Shown: positions 1-5,416 of the stretch, piece by piece
Layout of the letters: every line of letters starts with the position of its first letter
Position numbering within the stretch: position 1 is the first letter of the stretch
Assembly (NCBI GenBank): GCA_016777545.1
Contig: JADHRH010000063.1
Location: 1 to 5,741 of the forward strand
Length of the DNA: 5,741 bases
Source: Candidatus Pelagibacter sp.
GTDB taxonomy: Bacteria; Pseudomonadota; Alphaproteobacteria; Pelagibacterales; Pelagibacteraceae
Reading direction: 5' to 3'
Made by a program: the position numbers and the translations under genes
Notes under the pieces: generated by a model
Told to the model about the DNA's origin: nothing
Database searches by the model: none
The model's input: the letters and a program-made list of their open reading frames with translations, nothing else

Positions 1-374
1 TTCATAAAAATAGTGATGCTTATAAGTCAATAGGTGAGGTTGCTAAAATTCTTGGCCTTGTAAACAAAAAAAAAGGAACCTTGAATACTCATACTATTCG
101 ATTTTGGGAGAAGGAATTTAAGCAAATTAAGCCAAAAATTTTAAATGGTAATAGAAGATATTATAATAATGATACTATTGAGGTTTTAAAAAAAGTTAAA
201 TATCTACTCAAAGATCAAGGAATGACAATTATTGGTGTTAAAAAAGTTCTTAATTCTGATAAATCATTAAAACTTGACGAATTACCAAATAATTCTATAA
301 ATGCTGATTATAATTTAAAAAATAAACTTAAGAAGATTTCCGATTTAATAAAAAAAATAAAAAGTTTAAAATAA
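1..374 (+). CDS. MerR-family transcriptional regulator, 5' end outside window
   Basis: The frame is open from the window edge (first full codon at 3) to the TAA at 372-374, giving 123 visible residues; the true start lies upstream. The visible N-terminus reads as a MerR winged helix-turn-helix: YKSIGEVAKILGL (first helix), then THTIRFWEKEF (recognition helix and following strand), then NGNRRYY in the wing and DQGMTIIGVKKVL in the next helix. The second half is a Lys-rich helical tail with no cysteines, so a metal sensor is unlikely. Compared with typical members (GLPPHTLRFWE), about eight residues rich in Lys and Gly are inserted between the first helix and the recognition helix, encoded partly by a run of nine A (66-74). 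A TTG at 81 could be mistaken for a start, but it would cut the DNA-binding domain in half. In alphaproteobacteria a MerR protein of this kind often follows ihfA; that gene is not visible here. The target is unknown. Confidence 0.85.
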   Translation, partial: HKNSDAYKSIGEVAKILGLVNKKKGTLNTHTIRFWEKEFKQIKPKILNGNRRYYNNDTIEVLKKVKYLLKDQGMTIIGVKKVLNSDKSLKLDELPNNSINADYNLKNKLKKISDLIKKIKSLK

Positions 375-375
375 A

Positions 376-567
376 ATGGCAAAAAAAACACACGTTAAAG
401 TTAGATTAGTACCAGAGGCTAAACCTGATAGTCCTTTTTTTTATTATGTTAAAAAACCTGCGGGTGGTGAAAAAGCTAAAGTTAAATTGTCTGCAAAGAA
501 ATATAACCCTTCTACAAGAAAACATGAAATGTTTGTGGAAAAAAAATTACCTCCACACAGTAAATAG
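376..567 (+). CDS. rpmG: 50S ribosomal protein L33
   Basis: A 63-residue basic protein that joins the large ribosomal subunit. It starts MAKKTHVKVRLV, like other bacterial L33 proteins (MAKxxxxKIKLV), continues with an aromatic FFYYVKK segment corresponding to the usual GHFYxTxKN, and has the typical KKYNPSTRKHEMFVEKKL ending. It has no cysteines, so it is the zinc-free (C-) form. It is about eight residues longer than the usual 55: there are extra residues around KPDSP and AGGEKAK, and a PPHSK tail after the normal end. The ATG is one base after the stop of the MerR gene, so the two are probably co-transcribed. The stop codon lies inside a weak hairpin followed by a T run. Confidence 0.9.
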   Translation: MAKKTHVKVRLVPEAKPDSPFFYYVKKPAGGEKAKVKLSAKKYNPSTRKHEMFVEKKLPPHSK

Positions 568-579
568 TACTATTTTTTT
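562..579 (+). terminator. Weak intrinsic terminator after rpmG
   Basis: AAATA (562-566), loop GTAC, TATTT (571-575), then an unbroken T run to 579. The stem is only five A/T pairs, although the whole AAATAGTACTATTT is a perfect palindrome. It overlaps the rpmG stop codon and sits between two convergent genes separated by 2 bp. The T run follows only on the forward strand, so it would serve rpmG and not the opposing gene. Low stem stability makes this tentative. Confidence 0.35.
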
Positions 580-860
580 CTAAAATTTCTTTTTTCGTAA
601 TCAATAAAAGACCAAATCATATTTTTCCAAATTCTATTAGTGATTTTTGGGTCAATATTAGTTTGTATTGATTTTTTTTTAATTTTTTTAAGTATAAAAT
701 TGATCCTTTTTTGATCAATTATTTCTTTTTTATGGATTTTTACTTTTAGCACTTCATTGACTAATGAAGATCTTTTTTTGATTAATTTAAGTAAATCATT
801 ATCAAGTTTATCAAGCTTAATTCTAATCTGATTTAGTTTTTTTTTATTTGTAGGCGACAT
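570..860 (-). CDS. Chorismate mutase, AroQ (type II) fold, monofunctional
   Basis: A 96-residue, very basic, all-helical protein likely to convert chorismate to prephenate for Phe/Tyr synthesis in the cytoplasm. Its length equals a stand-alone AroQ domain. By eye against the E. coli P-protein mutase domain (residue numbers from memory), Arg13 matches Arg11, Arg30 matches Arg28, Lys41 matches Lys39, Asp49 matches Asp48 and Arg52 matches Arg51. The LDxLDNDLLKLIKKR segment is the hallmark of helix 1. The position of E. coli Glu52 appears to be Ile53, and the usual Gln88 is replaced by Glu near WSFIDYE, as is common in the family. The start is ATG (complement of 858-860), 42 bp from the divergent ctaA ATG. 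Its stop is 2 bp from that of rpmG (convergent). An isochorismate pyruvate lyase-like role cannot be excluded by sequence alone, but nothing nearby suggests siderophore synthesis. Confidence 0.8.
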   Translation of the reverse strand: MSPTNKKKLNQIRIKLDKLDNDLLKLIKKRSSLVNEVLKVKIHKKEIIDQKRINFILKKIKKKSIQTNIDPKITNRIWKNMIWSFIDYEKRNFRKK

Positions 861-886
861 TTATTCAATTGGTTATTAAGATAATT

Positions 887-892
887 ATTATA
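887..892 (-). promoter_or_regulatory. Candidate -10 box for the chorismate mutase gene
   Basis: Read on the reverse strand this is a perfect TATAAT, 26 bases upstream of the ATG at 860. The -35 region (reverse-strand TATTTA, 910-915) is poor and would lie inside the first codons of ctaA. In such AT-rich DNA a chance match is quite possible. Confidence 0.3.
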
Positions 893-902
893 AGTATAAT
901 TT

Positions 903-1913
903 ATGTTTGTAAATAGCGACAACTATATAAAATATTTAAAATTGTGGTTAATAACTTTATTTTCATTAATTGTTCTTATGGTAGCTGTCGGTGGTCTTAC
1001 TAGACTAACAGACTCTGGTTTATCAATCACAGCTTGGGAGCTTTTTACTGGAATACTCCCACCTATGAATATTAATGAGTGGAATTTTTATTTCACAGAA
1101 TACAAAAAAATTCCTGAATATAAAAATATTAACTACGGCATGTCCTTAGATGAATTTAAAGTGATTTTTTATTGGGAGTATGCTCATAGATTGTTAGCAA
1201 GATTTGTAGGTTTGTTTACTTTAGTGCCTTTGCTTTTCTTTACTCTCTATTTTAAAAAAACTCTGCATTATTCTAATAAATATTATTGGATTTTTTTCCT
1301 TGTGTGTCTTCAGGGGTTCATCGGTTGGTATATGGTATCTAGTGGATTAATTGAAAATAATGACGTTAGTCACTTTAGACTTAGCATTCATTTATCTTTG
1401 GCTTTATTTATTTTATGTTTAATTTTTTGGTATATTTTAGATATTCATAAAATTAAGAAATTTGAAAATAAAATTCCAAATTTATTTTTATTATTCATAC
1501 TTAAATTGATAGTTTTGCAGATTGTATTGGGTGCTTTTTTATCAGGTTTAGATGGTGGTCTCATCTATAATTCATGGCCTGATATGAATGGTAGTTTTTT
1601 TCCAAATGATGTTAGTTATGGTGATTTAATTACTACTCAATTATTTAACAACCCATCAATTATTCAATTTTTGCATAGATCAACTGCATATTTGCTTTTA
1701 TTTTTTATAATCATTTTAAATTTTATCTATTTTAAAAAACAATATGATTTTAAATATGTATTATTTTTTGATGTTGCTATCTTGTTTCAAATTTTTTTAG
1801 GAATTATAACTTTGATTTCTGGTGTAGAGATTACATACGCTTCACTACACCAGCTAGGTTCAATATTAGTTTTGAGTTCTTATTTTTTGATATTATATAA
1901 AAACTCTAACTAA
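903..1913 (+). CDS. ctaA: Heme A synthase, COX15/CtaA type 2
   Basis: A 336-residue inner-membrane protein that oxidises the C8 methyl of heme O to a formyl group, making heme A for aa3-type cytochrome c oxidase. Eight hydrophobic segments are visible (about 13-33, 97-117, 127-147, 160-180, 192-215, 255-277, 284-304, 312-331), as expected for two four-helix heme domains. Hallmarks of the alphaproteobacterial/mitochondrial type are VGGLTRLTDSGLSITAW (29-45), TGILPPMN, the periplasmic IPEYKNINYGMSLDEFK and WEYAHRLLAR. The putative catalytic Glu92 and the heme-ligand histidines are present: His95, His163 (RLSIHLSL), His258 (FLHRSTAYL) and His316 (SLHQLGS). The Cys pair of Gram-positive enzymes is absent, as expected for this type. 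The length is close to the 340-360 usual for the family. No clear Shine-Dalgarno precedes the ATG. It is divergent from the chorismate mutase gene and its 3' end overlaps that of metY by 8 bp. Confidence 0.95.
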   Translation: MFVNSDNYIKYLKLWLITLFSLIVLMVAVGGLTRLTDSGLSITAWELFTGILPPMNINEWNFYFTEYKKIPEYKNINYGMSLDEFKVIFYWEYAHRLLARFVGLFTLVPLLFFTLYFKKTLHYSNKYYWIFFLVCLQGFIGWYMVSSGLIENNDVSHFRLSIHLSLALFILCLIFWYILDIHKIKKFENKIPNLFLLFILKLIVLQIVLGAFLSGLDGGLIYNSWPDMNGSFFPNDVSYGDLITTQLFNNPSIIQFLHRSTAYLLLFFIIILNFIYFKKQYDFKYVLFFDVAILFQIFLGIITLISGVEITYASLHQLGSILVLSSYFLILYKNSN

Positions 1914-3234
1914 CTGCTTTCAAATTCCCTTTAGAAGATTTATTTAAAGCTTGGTCTAAATCCTCAATAATGTCATCTATATGCTCAATACCAATACATA
2001 ATCTTACGTATCCAGGAGTTACACCTGAGGCTAACAATTCTTTTTCTGTTAACTGACTATGAGTTGTTGTTGCAGGATGAATTGCTAAACTTCTTGCATC
2101 TCCAATATTTGCAACATGATAAAACATTTTTAAAGACTCGATAAATCTCTTACCTGCTTCAATACCACCTTTGAGCTCAATACCAACTAAACCACCATTT
2201 CCTTCATTAAGGTATTTTTTAGCACGATCAGCAATTTTACCTTCATGTTCTGTTGGATAGATTACTCTTGTTACTTCTTTATTTTTCTTTAAATAGTCAA
2301 CAACTTTTGATGCATTTGAGCAGTGTTGTTTCATTCTAAGAGCAACAGTTTCAAGCCCTTGAATAATTCCAAATGCATTGTCAGGTGATAGGGCAGAACC
2401 AAGATCTCTTAGTAATGTAACCCGCGCTCTTACTGCAAAAGAAACATTAGCCCCAGTTAATTCTGGAACCACTTTTCCCCATATAGCTCCACCGTAACTT
2501 GCGTCAGGTTCGTTAAATAAAGGTTGTCTTTTGGGATCAGCTGTCCAATCAAAATTACCTCCATCAACTAAAGCTCCACCTACAACTGTACCGTGACCAC
2601 CTATATATTTTGTTAATGAATAAACTACTACAGCAGCACCATGTTCTAAAGGTTTGCAAATTACAGGGGCAGCTGTGTTGTCCATTATTAATGGTATATT
2701 GTATTTTTTACCAATATCAGAAACTTCTTTAATTGGAAAAACTCTCAAATAAGGATTTGGTAAAGTCTCACCATAAAAAGCTCTAGTTTTATCATCAACA
2801 GCTTTTTCAAAGTTTTTTGGGTCAGAAGGGTCTGCATATCTAACTTCAATACCAAGTTTACTTAATGTATGCGTGAATAACGAAATAGTACCTCCATATA
2901 AATCCGTAGAGCTGACTATATTATCTCCGGCTTGTGCAACGTTTAAAATTGCAAAAGTTGATGCGGTTTGTCCAGATGCTACTGTTAAACAGGCTAATCC
3001 TCCTTCTAATGAAGCAACTCTTTTTTCAAGAGCATCATTTGTTGGATTCATTATTCTTGTATAAATATTTCCAAATTCCTTAAGAGCAAACAAATTCGCA
3101 GCATGTTCAGTACTATCAAATTGATACGATGTTGTTCTATAAATTGGAACTGCTACTGCTTTGGTTGTTGGATCACTTCTATAATCACCACCATGTATAG
3201 CTATAGTCTCAGGGTTTTGTCTTTTTGTACTCAT
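1906..3234 (-). CDS. metY: O-acetylhomoserine sulfhydrylase (aminocarboxypropyltransferase)
   Basis: A 442-residue PLP enzyme of the Cys/Met-metabolism family. MetY proteins join O-acetylhomoserine with sulfide to give homocysteine, or with methanethiol to give methionine directly. The Schiff-base lysine is Lys209 in YSLTKYIGGHGT. Other cofactor and substrate residues are visible: YTRIMNPT (58-65, Tyr and Arg contacting phosphate from the partner subunit), ASGQTA (87-91), Asp185 in MDNTAAP, and the substrate-carboxylate region DARSLAIHPATTTH (379-392). Length, and the long insertion around 228-255 (FDWTADPK to SYGGAIWGK), fit MetY rather than MetB or MetC, which are about 390 residues. The start ATG (complement of 3232-3234) has an AAAAAAGGAG Shine-Dalgarno 7 bases upstream, and that sequence is the 3' strand of a predicted SAM-II-type aptamer. 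Base composition is somewhat less AT-rich than the neighbours, as often seen in conserved, well-expressed genes. Confidence 0.95.
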   Translation of the reverse strand: MSTKRQNPETIAIHGGDYRSDPTTKAVAVPIYRTTSYQFDSTEHAANLFALKEFGNIYTRIMNPTNDALEKRVASLEGGLACLTVASGQTASTFAILNVAQAGDNIVSSTDLYGGTISLFTHTLSKLGIEVRYADPSDPKNFEKAVDDKTRAFYGETLPNPYLRVFPIKEVSDIGKKYNIPLIMDNTAAPVICKPLEHGAAVVVYSLTKYIGGHGTVVGGALVDGGNFDWTADPKRQPLFNEPDASYGGAIWGKVVPELTGANVSFAVRARVTLLRDLGSALSPDNAFGIIQGLETVALRMKQHCSNASKVVDYLKKNKEVTRVIYPTEHEGKIADRAKKYLNEGNGGLVGIELKGGIEAGKRFIESLKMFYHVANIGDARSLAIHPATTTHSQLTEKELLASGVTPGYVRLCIGIEHIDDIIEDLDQALNKSSKGNLKAVS

Positions 3235-3241
3235 CTTAATA

Positions 3242-3298
3242 CTCCTTTTTTAGTACTTTTGCTTTATGCAAGGCGTACAATACAGTTCAAATGCGCCT
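3242..3298 (-). ncRNA. SAM-II-type riboswitch, copy 2 (over the metY ribosome binding site)
   Basis: Read on the reverse strand, a 5-bp P1 stem AGGCG (3298-3294) / CGCCU (3275-3271) closes a loop containing AUUUGAACUGUAUUGUA. Downstream is a CUAAAAAAGGAG strand. Pseudoknot pairing is visible: loop UUGUA (3280-3276) with UACUA (3255-3251), four pairs around a U-U, and loop CU with the GG/AG at the 3' end. The AUUU, UAUUG and CUAAAAAGG blocks in this order match what I recall of the SAM-II consensus. The GGAG at 3245-3242 is the Shine-Dalgarno of metY, so folding with SAM would hide it. The linker also allows a small UUGC/GCAA hairpin (3271-3268 with 3262-3259). The related SAM-V class shares this core and could be the better label; only a covariance-model score can separate them. 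Confidence 0.8.
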
Positions 3299-3313
3299 AC
3301 CGATAATGTGGGT

Positions 3314-3341
3314 AAAAAATCCTTTTTAGCAATAACTAGCC
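3314..3341 (-). terminator. Possible SAM-dependent transcription stop after aptamer copy 1
   Basis: The 3' half of aptamer copy 1 ends in AAAAAGG and is followed after one base by UUUUUU (3319-3314). No separate GC-rich terminator hairpin is seen, so any termination would rely on the ligand-stabilised pseudoknot as the upstream structure. This is inferred from position only; published Pelagibacter tandem SAM leaders are described as using their first aptamer in this way. Confidence 0.4.
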
Positions 3342-3363
3342 TGCAATAGGAACAAATCGGCTA
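3320..3363 (-). ncRNA. SAM-II-type riboswitch, copy 1 (upstream aptamer)
   Basis: Read on the reverse strand, P1 is UAGCC (3363-3359) with GGCUA (3341-3337), five perfect pairs around the loop GAUUUGUUCCUAUUGCA. The 3' part carries UUGCUAAAAAGGAU. Pseudoknot pairing mirrors copy 2: loop UUGCA (3346-3342) with UGCUA (3331-3327), again four pairs around a U-U, and loop CC (3350-3349) with GG (3322-3321). It is immediately followed by six U (3319-3314), so a SAM-bound pseudoknot could act as the stem of an intrinsic terminator. About 15 bases separate it from copy 2. The block order AUUU, UAUUGCA, GCUAAAAAGG agrees closely with SAM-II; ligand and mechanism are inferred from this resemblance. Confidence 0.78.
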
Positions 3364-3369
3364 TATAAA

Positions 3370-3396
3370 AATATCATTTAAGCAAGATATTGCAAG
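3370..3396 (-). promoter_or_regulatory. Tentative metY promoter
   Basis: A reverse-strand promoter must lie just upstream of aptamer copy 1 if both aptamers are transcribed. The best match I see is a GATATT -10 (3375-3370), with CTTGCA/TTGCAA near 3396-3390 as a weak -35 at a short spacing of 14-15. Transcription would begin around 3363, right at the first P1 strand. The element matches are mediocre. Confidence 0.25.
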
Positions 3397-3408
3397 GGAA
3401 ATATAAAA

Positions 3409-3436
3409 TTGACATTATATCTAATAATAGTATTAA
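3409..3436 (+). promoter_or_regulatory. Likely rplM promoter
   Basis: A perfect TTGACA (3409-3414) is followed after 16 bp by TATTAA (3431-3436). Predicted initiation is near 3443, only about four bases before the rplM ATG at 3447, so the mRNA would be almost leaderless. This fits the absence of any Shine-Dalgarno there. It lies back to back with the tentative metY promoter. Confidence 0.5.
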
Positions 3437-3446
3437 TCCTCGCACA

Positions 3447-3908
3447 ATGACAAAATTTCTAAAAAGTGGTGATTTAAACAGTAACTGGTTTGAGATAGAC
3501 GCTAAAAATGCTGTAGTTGGCAGATTAGCTTCTATTATTGCTATGATTGTTAGAGGAAAAAATAAAACAACTTTTACACCTCATATGGATGATGGTGATT
3601 TTGTTGTTGTTAAAAATGTTGAACAAGCAAAGTTCACAGGAAAAAAATTTAAAGATAAAAAATATTATAGACATACTGGTCACCCAGGTGGAATTAAAGA
3701 AATTACTCCTGAAAAGTTATTAGAAAAAAATAAACCTGGCGAGACATTAAAATTAGCTATTAAAAGAATGTTACCTGGGGGAGTTCTAGGAAGAAAACAG
3801 TTAACTAAAGTAAAAATTTATGCTGGTGAAGAACACCCTCATGCAGCACAAAACCCAAAACTTTTAGACCTAGGTAAATTAAACAGTAAAAATTTAATAA
3901 GAAATTAA
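3447..3908 (+). CDS. rplM: 50S ribosomal protein L13
   Basis: A 153-residue early-assembly protein of the large subunit. Family signatures run through it: WFEIDAKNAVVGRLAS near the N-terminus, RGKNKTTFTPHMDDGDFVVVKN, the YYRHTGHPGGIK motif, LAIKRMLPGGVLGR and YAGEEHPHAAQNP. The frame stays open upstream to an ATG at 3390, which would add 19 residues. I chose the ATG at 3447 because MTKFLKSGDLNSNWFEIDA is the normal alphaproteobacterial start and length, and because the promoter -10 lies inside the longer version. It is the first gene of the forward run; rpsI begins one base after its stop, the nearly universal rplM-rpsI operon. Confidence 0.95.
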   Translation: MTKFLKSGDLNSNWFEIDAKNAVVGRLASIIAMIVRGKNKTTFTPHMDDGDFVVVKNVEQAKFTGKKFKDKKYYRHTGHPGGIKEITPEKLLEKNKPGETLKLAIKRMLPGGVLGRKQLTKVKIYAGEEHPHAAQNPKLLDLGKLNSKNLIRN

Positions 3909-3909
3909 T

Positions 3910-4359
3910 ATGGTAACAGCAGCTACACCAAATAAAGTATCTACAAAAAAACCTAAAATTAAATTAGATTTTAAAGATAGTAAATACGCAACTGGTAGAA
4001 GAAAAAAATCTATTGCAAAAATTTGGGTGAAAAAAGGTACAGGCAAAATTTACGTTAATGGCAGAACTATGGATGAGTATTTCACTAGTGGAAGTCACAA
4101 AATGCAAATCACAAGACCATTTGAGATTATAAACCAAGCAACTGATTATGATGTAAGATGTAGCGTAGCAGGTGGTGGTCACACAGGTCAAGCTGGTGCA
4201 ATGGTTCATGGTATTGCTAAAGCATTAATCTTATTTGATTCAGAGAATAGAGCAGTACTTAAGACAGAAAAGCTTAATACTAGAGACTCTAGATCGGTTG
4301 AAAGAAAAAAACCTGGTCGTAGAAAAGCAAGAAGAAGCTTCCAATTCTCGAAAAGATAA
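3910..4359 (+). CDS. rpsI: 30S ribosomal protein S9
   Basis: A 149-residue small-subunit protein whose C-terminal tail reaches toward P-site tRNA. The S9 core starts at about residue 26 (YATGRRKKSIAKIW) and continues with GTGKIYVNGRTMDEYF, VAGGGHTGQAGAMVHGIAKAL, and the ending RDSRSVERKKPGRRKARRSFQFSKR with the invariant terminal Lys-Arg. A Lys-rich N-terminal extension of about 25 residues (VTAATPNKVSTKKPKIKLDF) precedes the core, as in many alphaproteobacteria. It is separated from rplM by one base, so co-transcription and tight stoichiometry are expected. argC follows 34 bp later. Confidence 0.96.
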   Translation: MVTAATPNKVSTKKPKIKLDFKDSKYATGRRKKSIAKIWVKKGTGKIYVNGRTMDEYFTSGSHKMQITRPFEIINQATDYDVRCSVAGGGHTGQAGAMVHGIAKALILFDSENRAVLKTEKLNTRDSRSVERKKPGRRKARRSFQFSKR

Positions 4360-4381
4360 TTCTTTTTTAACTCTAAACTGT

Positions 4382-4387
4382 TATAAT
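4382..4387 (+). promoter_or_regulatory. Candidate -10 box for argC
   Basis: A perfect TATAAT ends seven bases before the argC ATG (4394), in the short rpsI-argC gap. Initiation would fall at or next to the A of the start codon, giving a leaderless mRNA; no Shine-Dalgarno is present. The -35 region (ATTCTT, 4359-4364) is poor. argC may instead be read from the rplM promoter. Confidence 0.35.
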
Positions 4388-4393
4388 AAAAAA

Positions 4394-5416
4394 ATGCCTA
4401 AGATTAATGTTTTAGTTGCTGGATCAACAGGTTATATTGGTGTTCAATTAATAAAATTATTAGTTAAACACAGCAATGTTAACATTAAATATCTTTGTGG
4501 TAATACGTCTGTTGGAAAAAATATCTCTAGTTATGAAAAATCATTAAGTTCAAAAAAATTACCTAAAATTATTAGATACAATAAAGAACTTTTAAAAAAC
4601 ATAGACCTTGTTTTTACAGCTCTACCTAATGGTGAAGCACAAGATATTTCAAATGATTTATTAAAACACAATATATTAATTGATTTAGCTGCAGACTTTA
4701 GACTTAATAAAGCATCAAATTATCTAAAATGGTACAAACAAAAACACAGATCTGTCAAAAATATTAAAAAATCAATTTATTCATTACCAGAAATCAATGG
4801 TGACAAATTAAAGAAATTTAATATTATTGGATGTCCAGGTTGCTACCCAACATCAATACTTTTACCACTTATTCCATTAGTTAAGAAAAATTTAATAAAA
4901 ACAGATAATGTTATTATAGATTCAAAATCTGGTTACTCTGGTGCTGGAAGAGGTGTACATAAAAAATATAAGGATAAAAATCTTTATGAATCCTTAAGCG
5001 CTTATGGTGTGGGTTTCCATAGACATAACTCTGAAATTCAACAAGAAATCGAAAACTACACTAAAAAGAAATTTTCTTTTACATTCACACCCCATTTAAC
5101 ACCAATGTTTAGAGGGATACTTAGTACTATTTACTTAGACCTTAACAAAGGTGTAGGTATTAAAAATTTAGAAAACACTTTAAAGAGCCAATATTCAAAA
5201 AACAGATTCGTTAAAATTTTAAAAACAAATTCATTGTTAAGTACAAATGACGTAATTAACACAAATAATTGCTCTATAGTAATTTGTAAAACTAAGTATA
5301 AAAATAGAGTTATTATTTTATCTGTTATTGATAATTTGATTAAAGGTGGGGCAGGTCAAGCAATACAAAATATGAATATCAAATATGGTTTTAATGAAAC
5401 AAAAGGATTAATTTGA
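4394..5416 (+). CDS. argC: N-acetyl-gamma-glutamyl-phosphate reductase
   Basis: A 340-residue cytoplasmic enzyme that reduces N-acetylglutamyl phosphate to the semialdehyde with NADPH, the third step of arginine synthesis. The N-terminal Rossmann motif is VAGSTGYIG (8-16). The catalytic cysteine is Cys150 in GCPGCYPTS. Also visible are VFTALPNGEAQ (73-83), IDLAADFRL (96-104), YSLPEIN (129-135), SGYSGAGRG (179-187), HRHNSEIQQE with the conserved His211, and FTPHLTPMFRGILST (231-245). Length matches the long (type 1) AGPR class. The frame is open back to an ATG at 4235, but that stretch overlaps rpsI and has no AGPR similarity; MPKINVLVAGSTGYIG is the standard start. The rplM-rpsI-argC order is common in alphaproteobacteria. 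Its TGA overlaps the TTG start of the next gene. Confidence 0.95.
   Translation: MPKINVLVAGSTGYIGVQLIKLLVKHSNVNIKYLCGNTSVGKNISSYEKSLSSKKLPKIIRYNKELLKNIDLVFTALPNGEAQDISNDLLKHNILIDLAADFRLNKASNYLKWYKQKHRSVKNIKKSIYSLPEINGDKLKKFNIIGCPGCYPTSILLPLIPLVKKNLIKTDNVIIDSKSGYSGAGRGVHKKYKDKNLYESLSAYGVGFHRHNSEIQQEIENYTKKKFSFTFTPHLTPMFRGILSTIYLDLNKGVGIKNLENTLKSQYSKNRFVKILKTNSLLSTNDVINTNNCSIVICKTKYKNRVIILSVIDNLIKGGAGQAIQNMNIKYGFNETKGLI

Noticed and set aside
895..900. TATAAT just before the ctaA start as its promoter
   Set aside because: It ends two bases before the ATG, so initiation would fall inside the gene after the start codon. It would only make sense if a downstream start were used, and none is convincing. 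GATAAT at 880-885 is an alternative but lacks a -35.
3259..3271. UUGC/GCAA hairpin (reverse strand) as a separate terminator or regulatory stem
   Set aside because: Only four pairs and no U run follows; it sits in the aptamer linker and is better seen as part of the riboswitch or as chance.
2873..3306. Forward-strand open frames at 2873-3064 and 3103-3306
   Set aside because: They lie mostly antisense to the strongly supported metY gene, and the second also runs into the riboswitch leader. They show no recognisable protein features and no ribosome binding sites.
3390..3446. N-terminal extension of rplM from the ATG at 3390
   Set aside because: It would add 19 residues not seen in L13, and it contains the best promoter of the region.
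3964..4209. Reverse-strand open frame opposite rpsI
   Set aside because: Shadow of rpsI; Cys/Ser/Thr-rich composition is what antisense reading of a Lys/Gly-rich gene produces.
4235..4393. N-terminal extension of argC overlapping rpsI
   Set aside because: The extra 53 residues show no similarity to AGPR and mirror rpsI in another frame; the standard ArgC start is at 4394.
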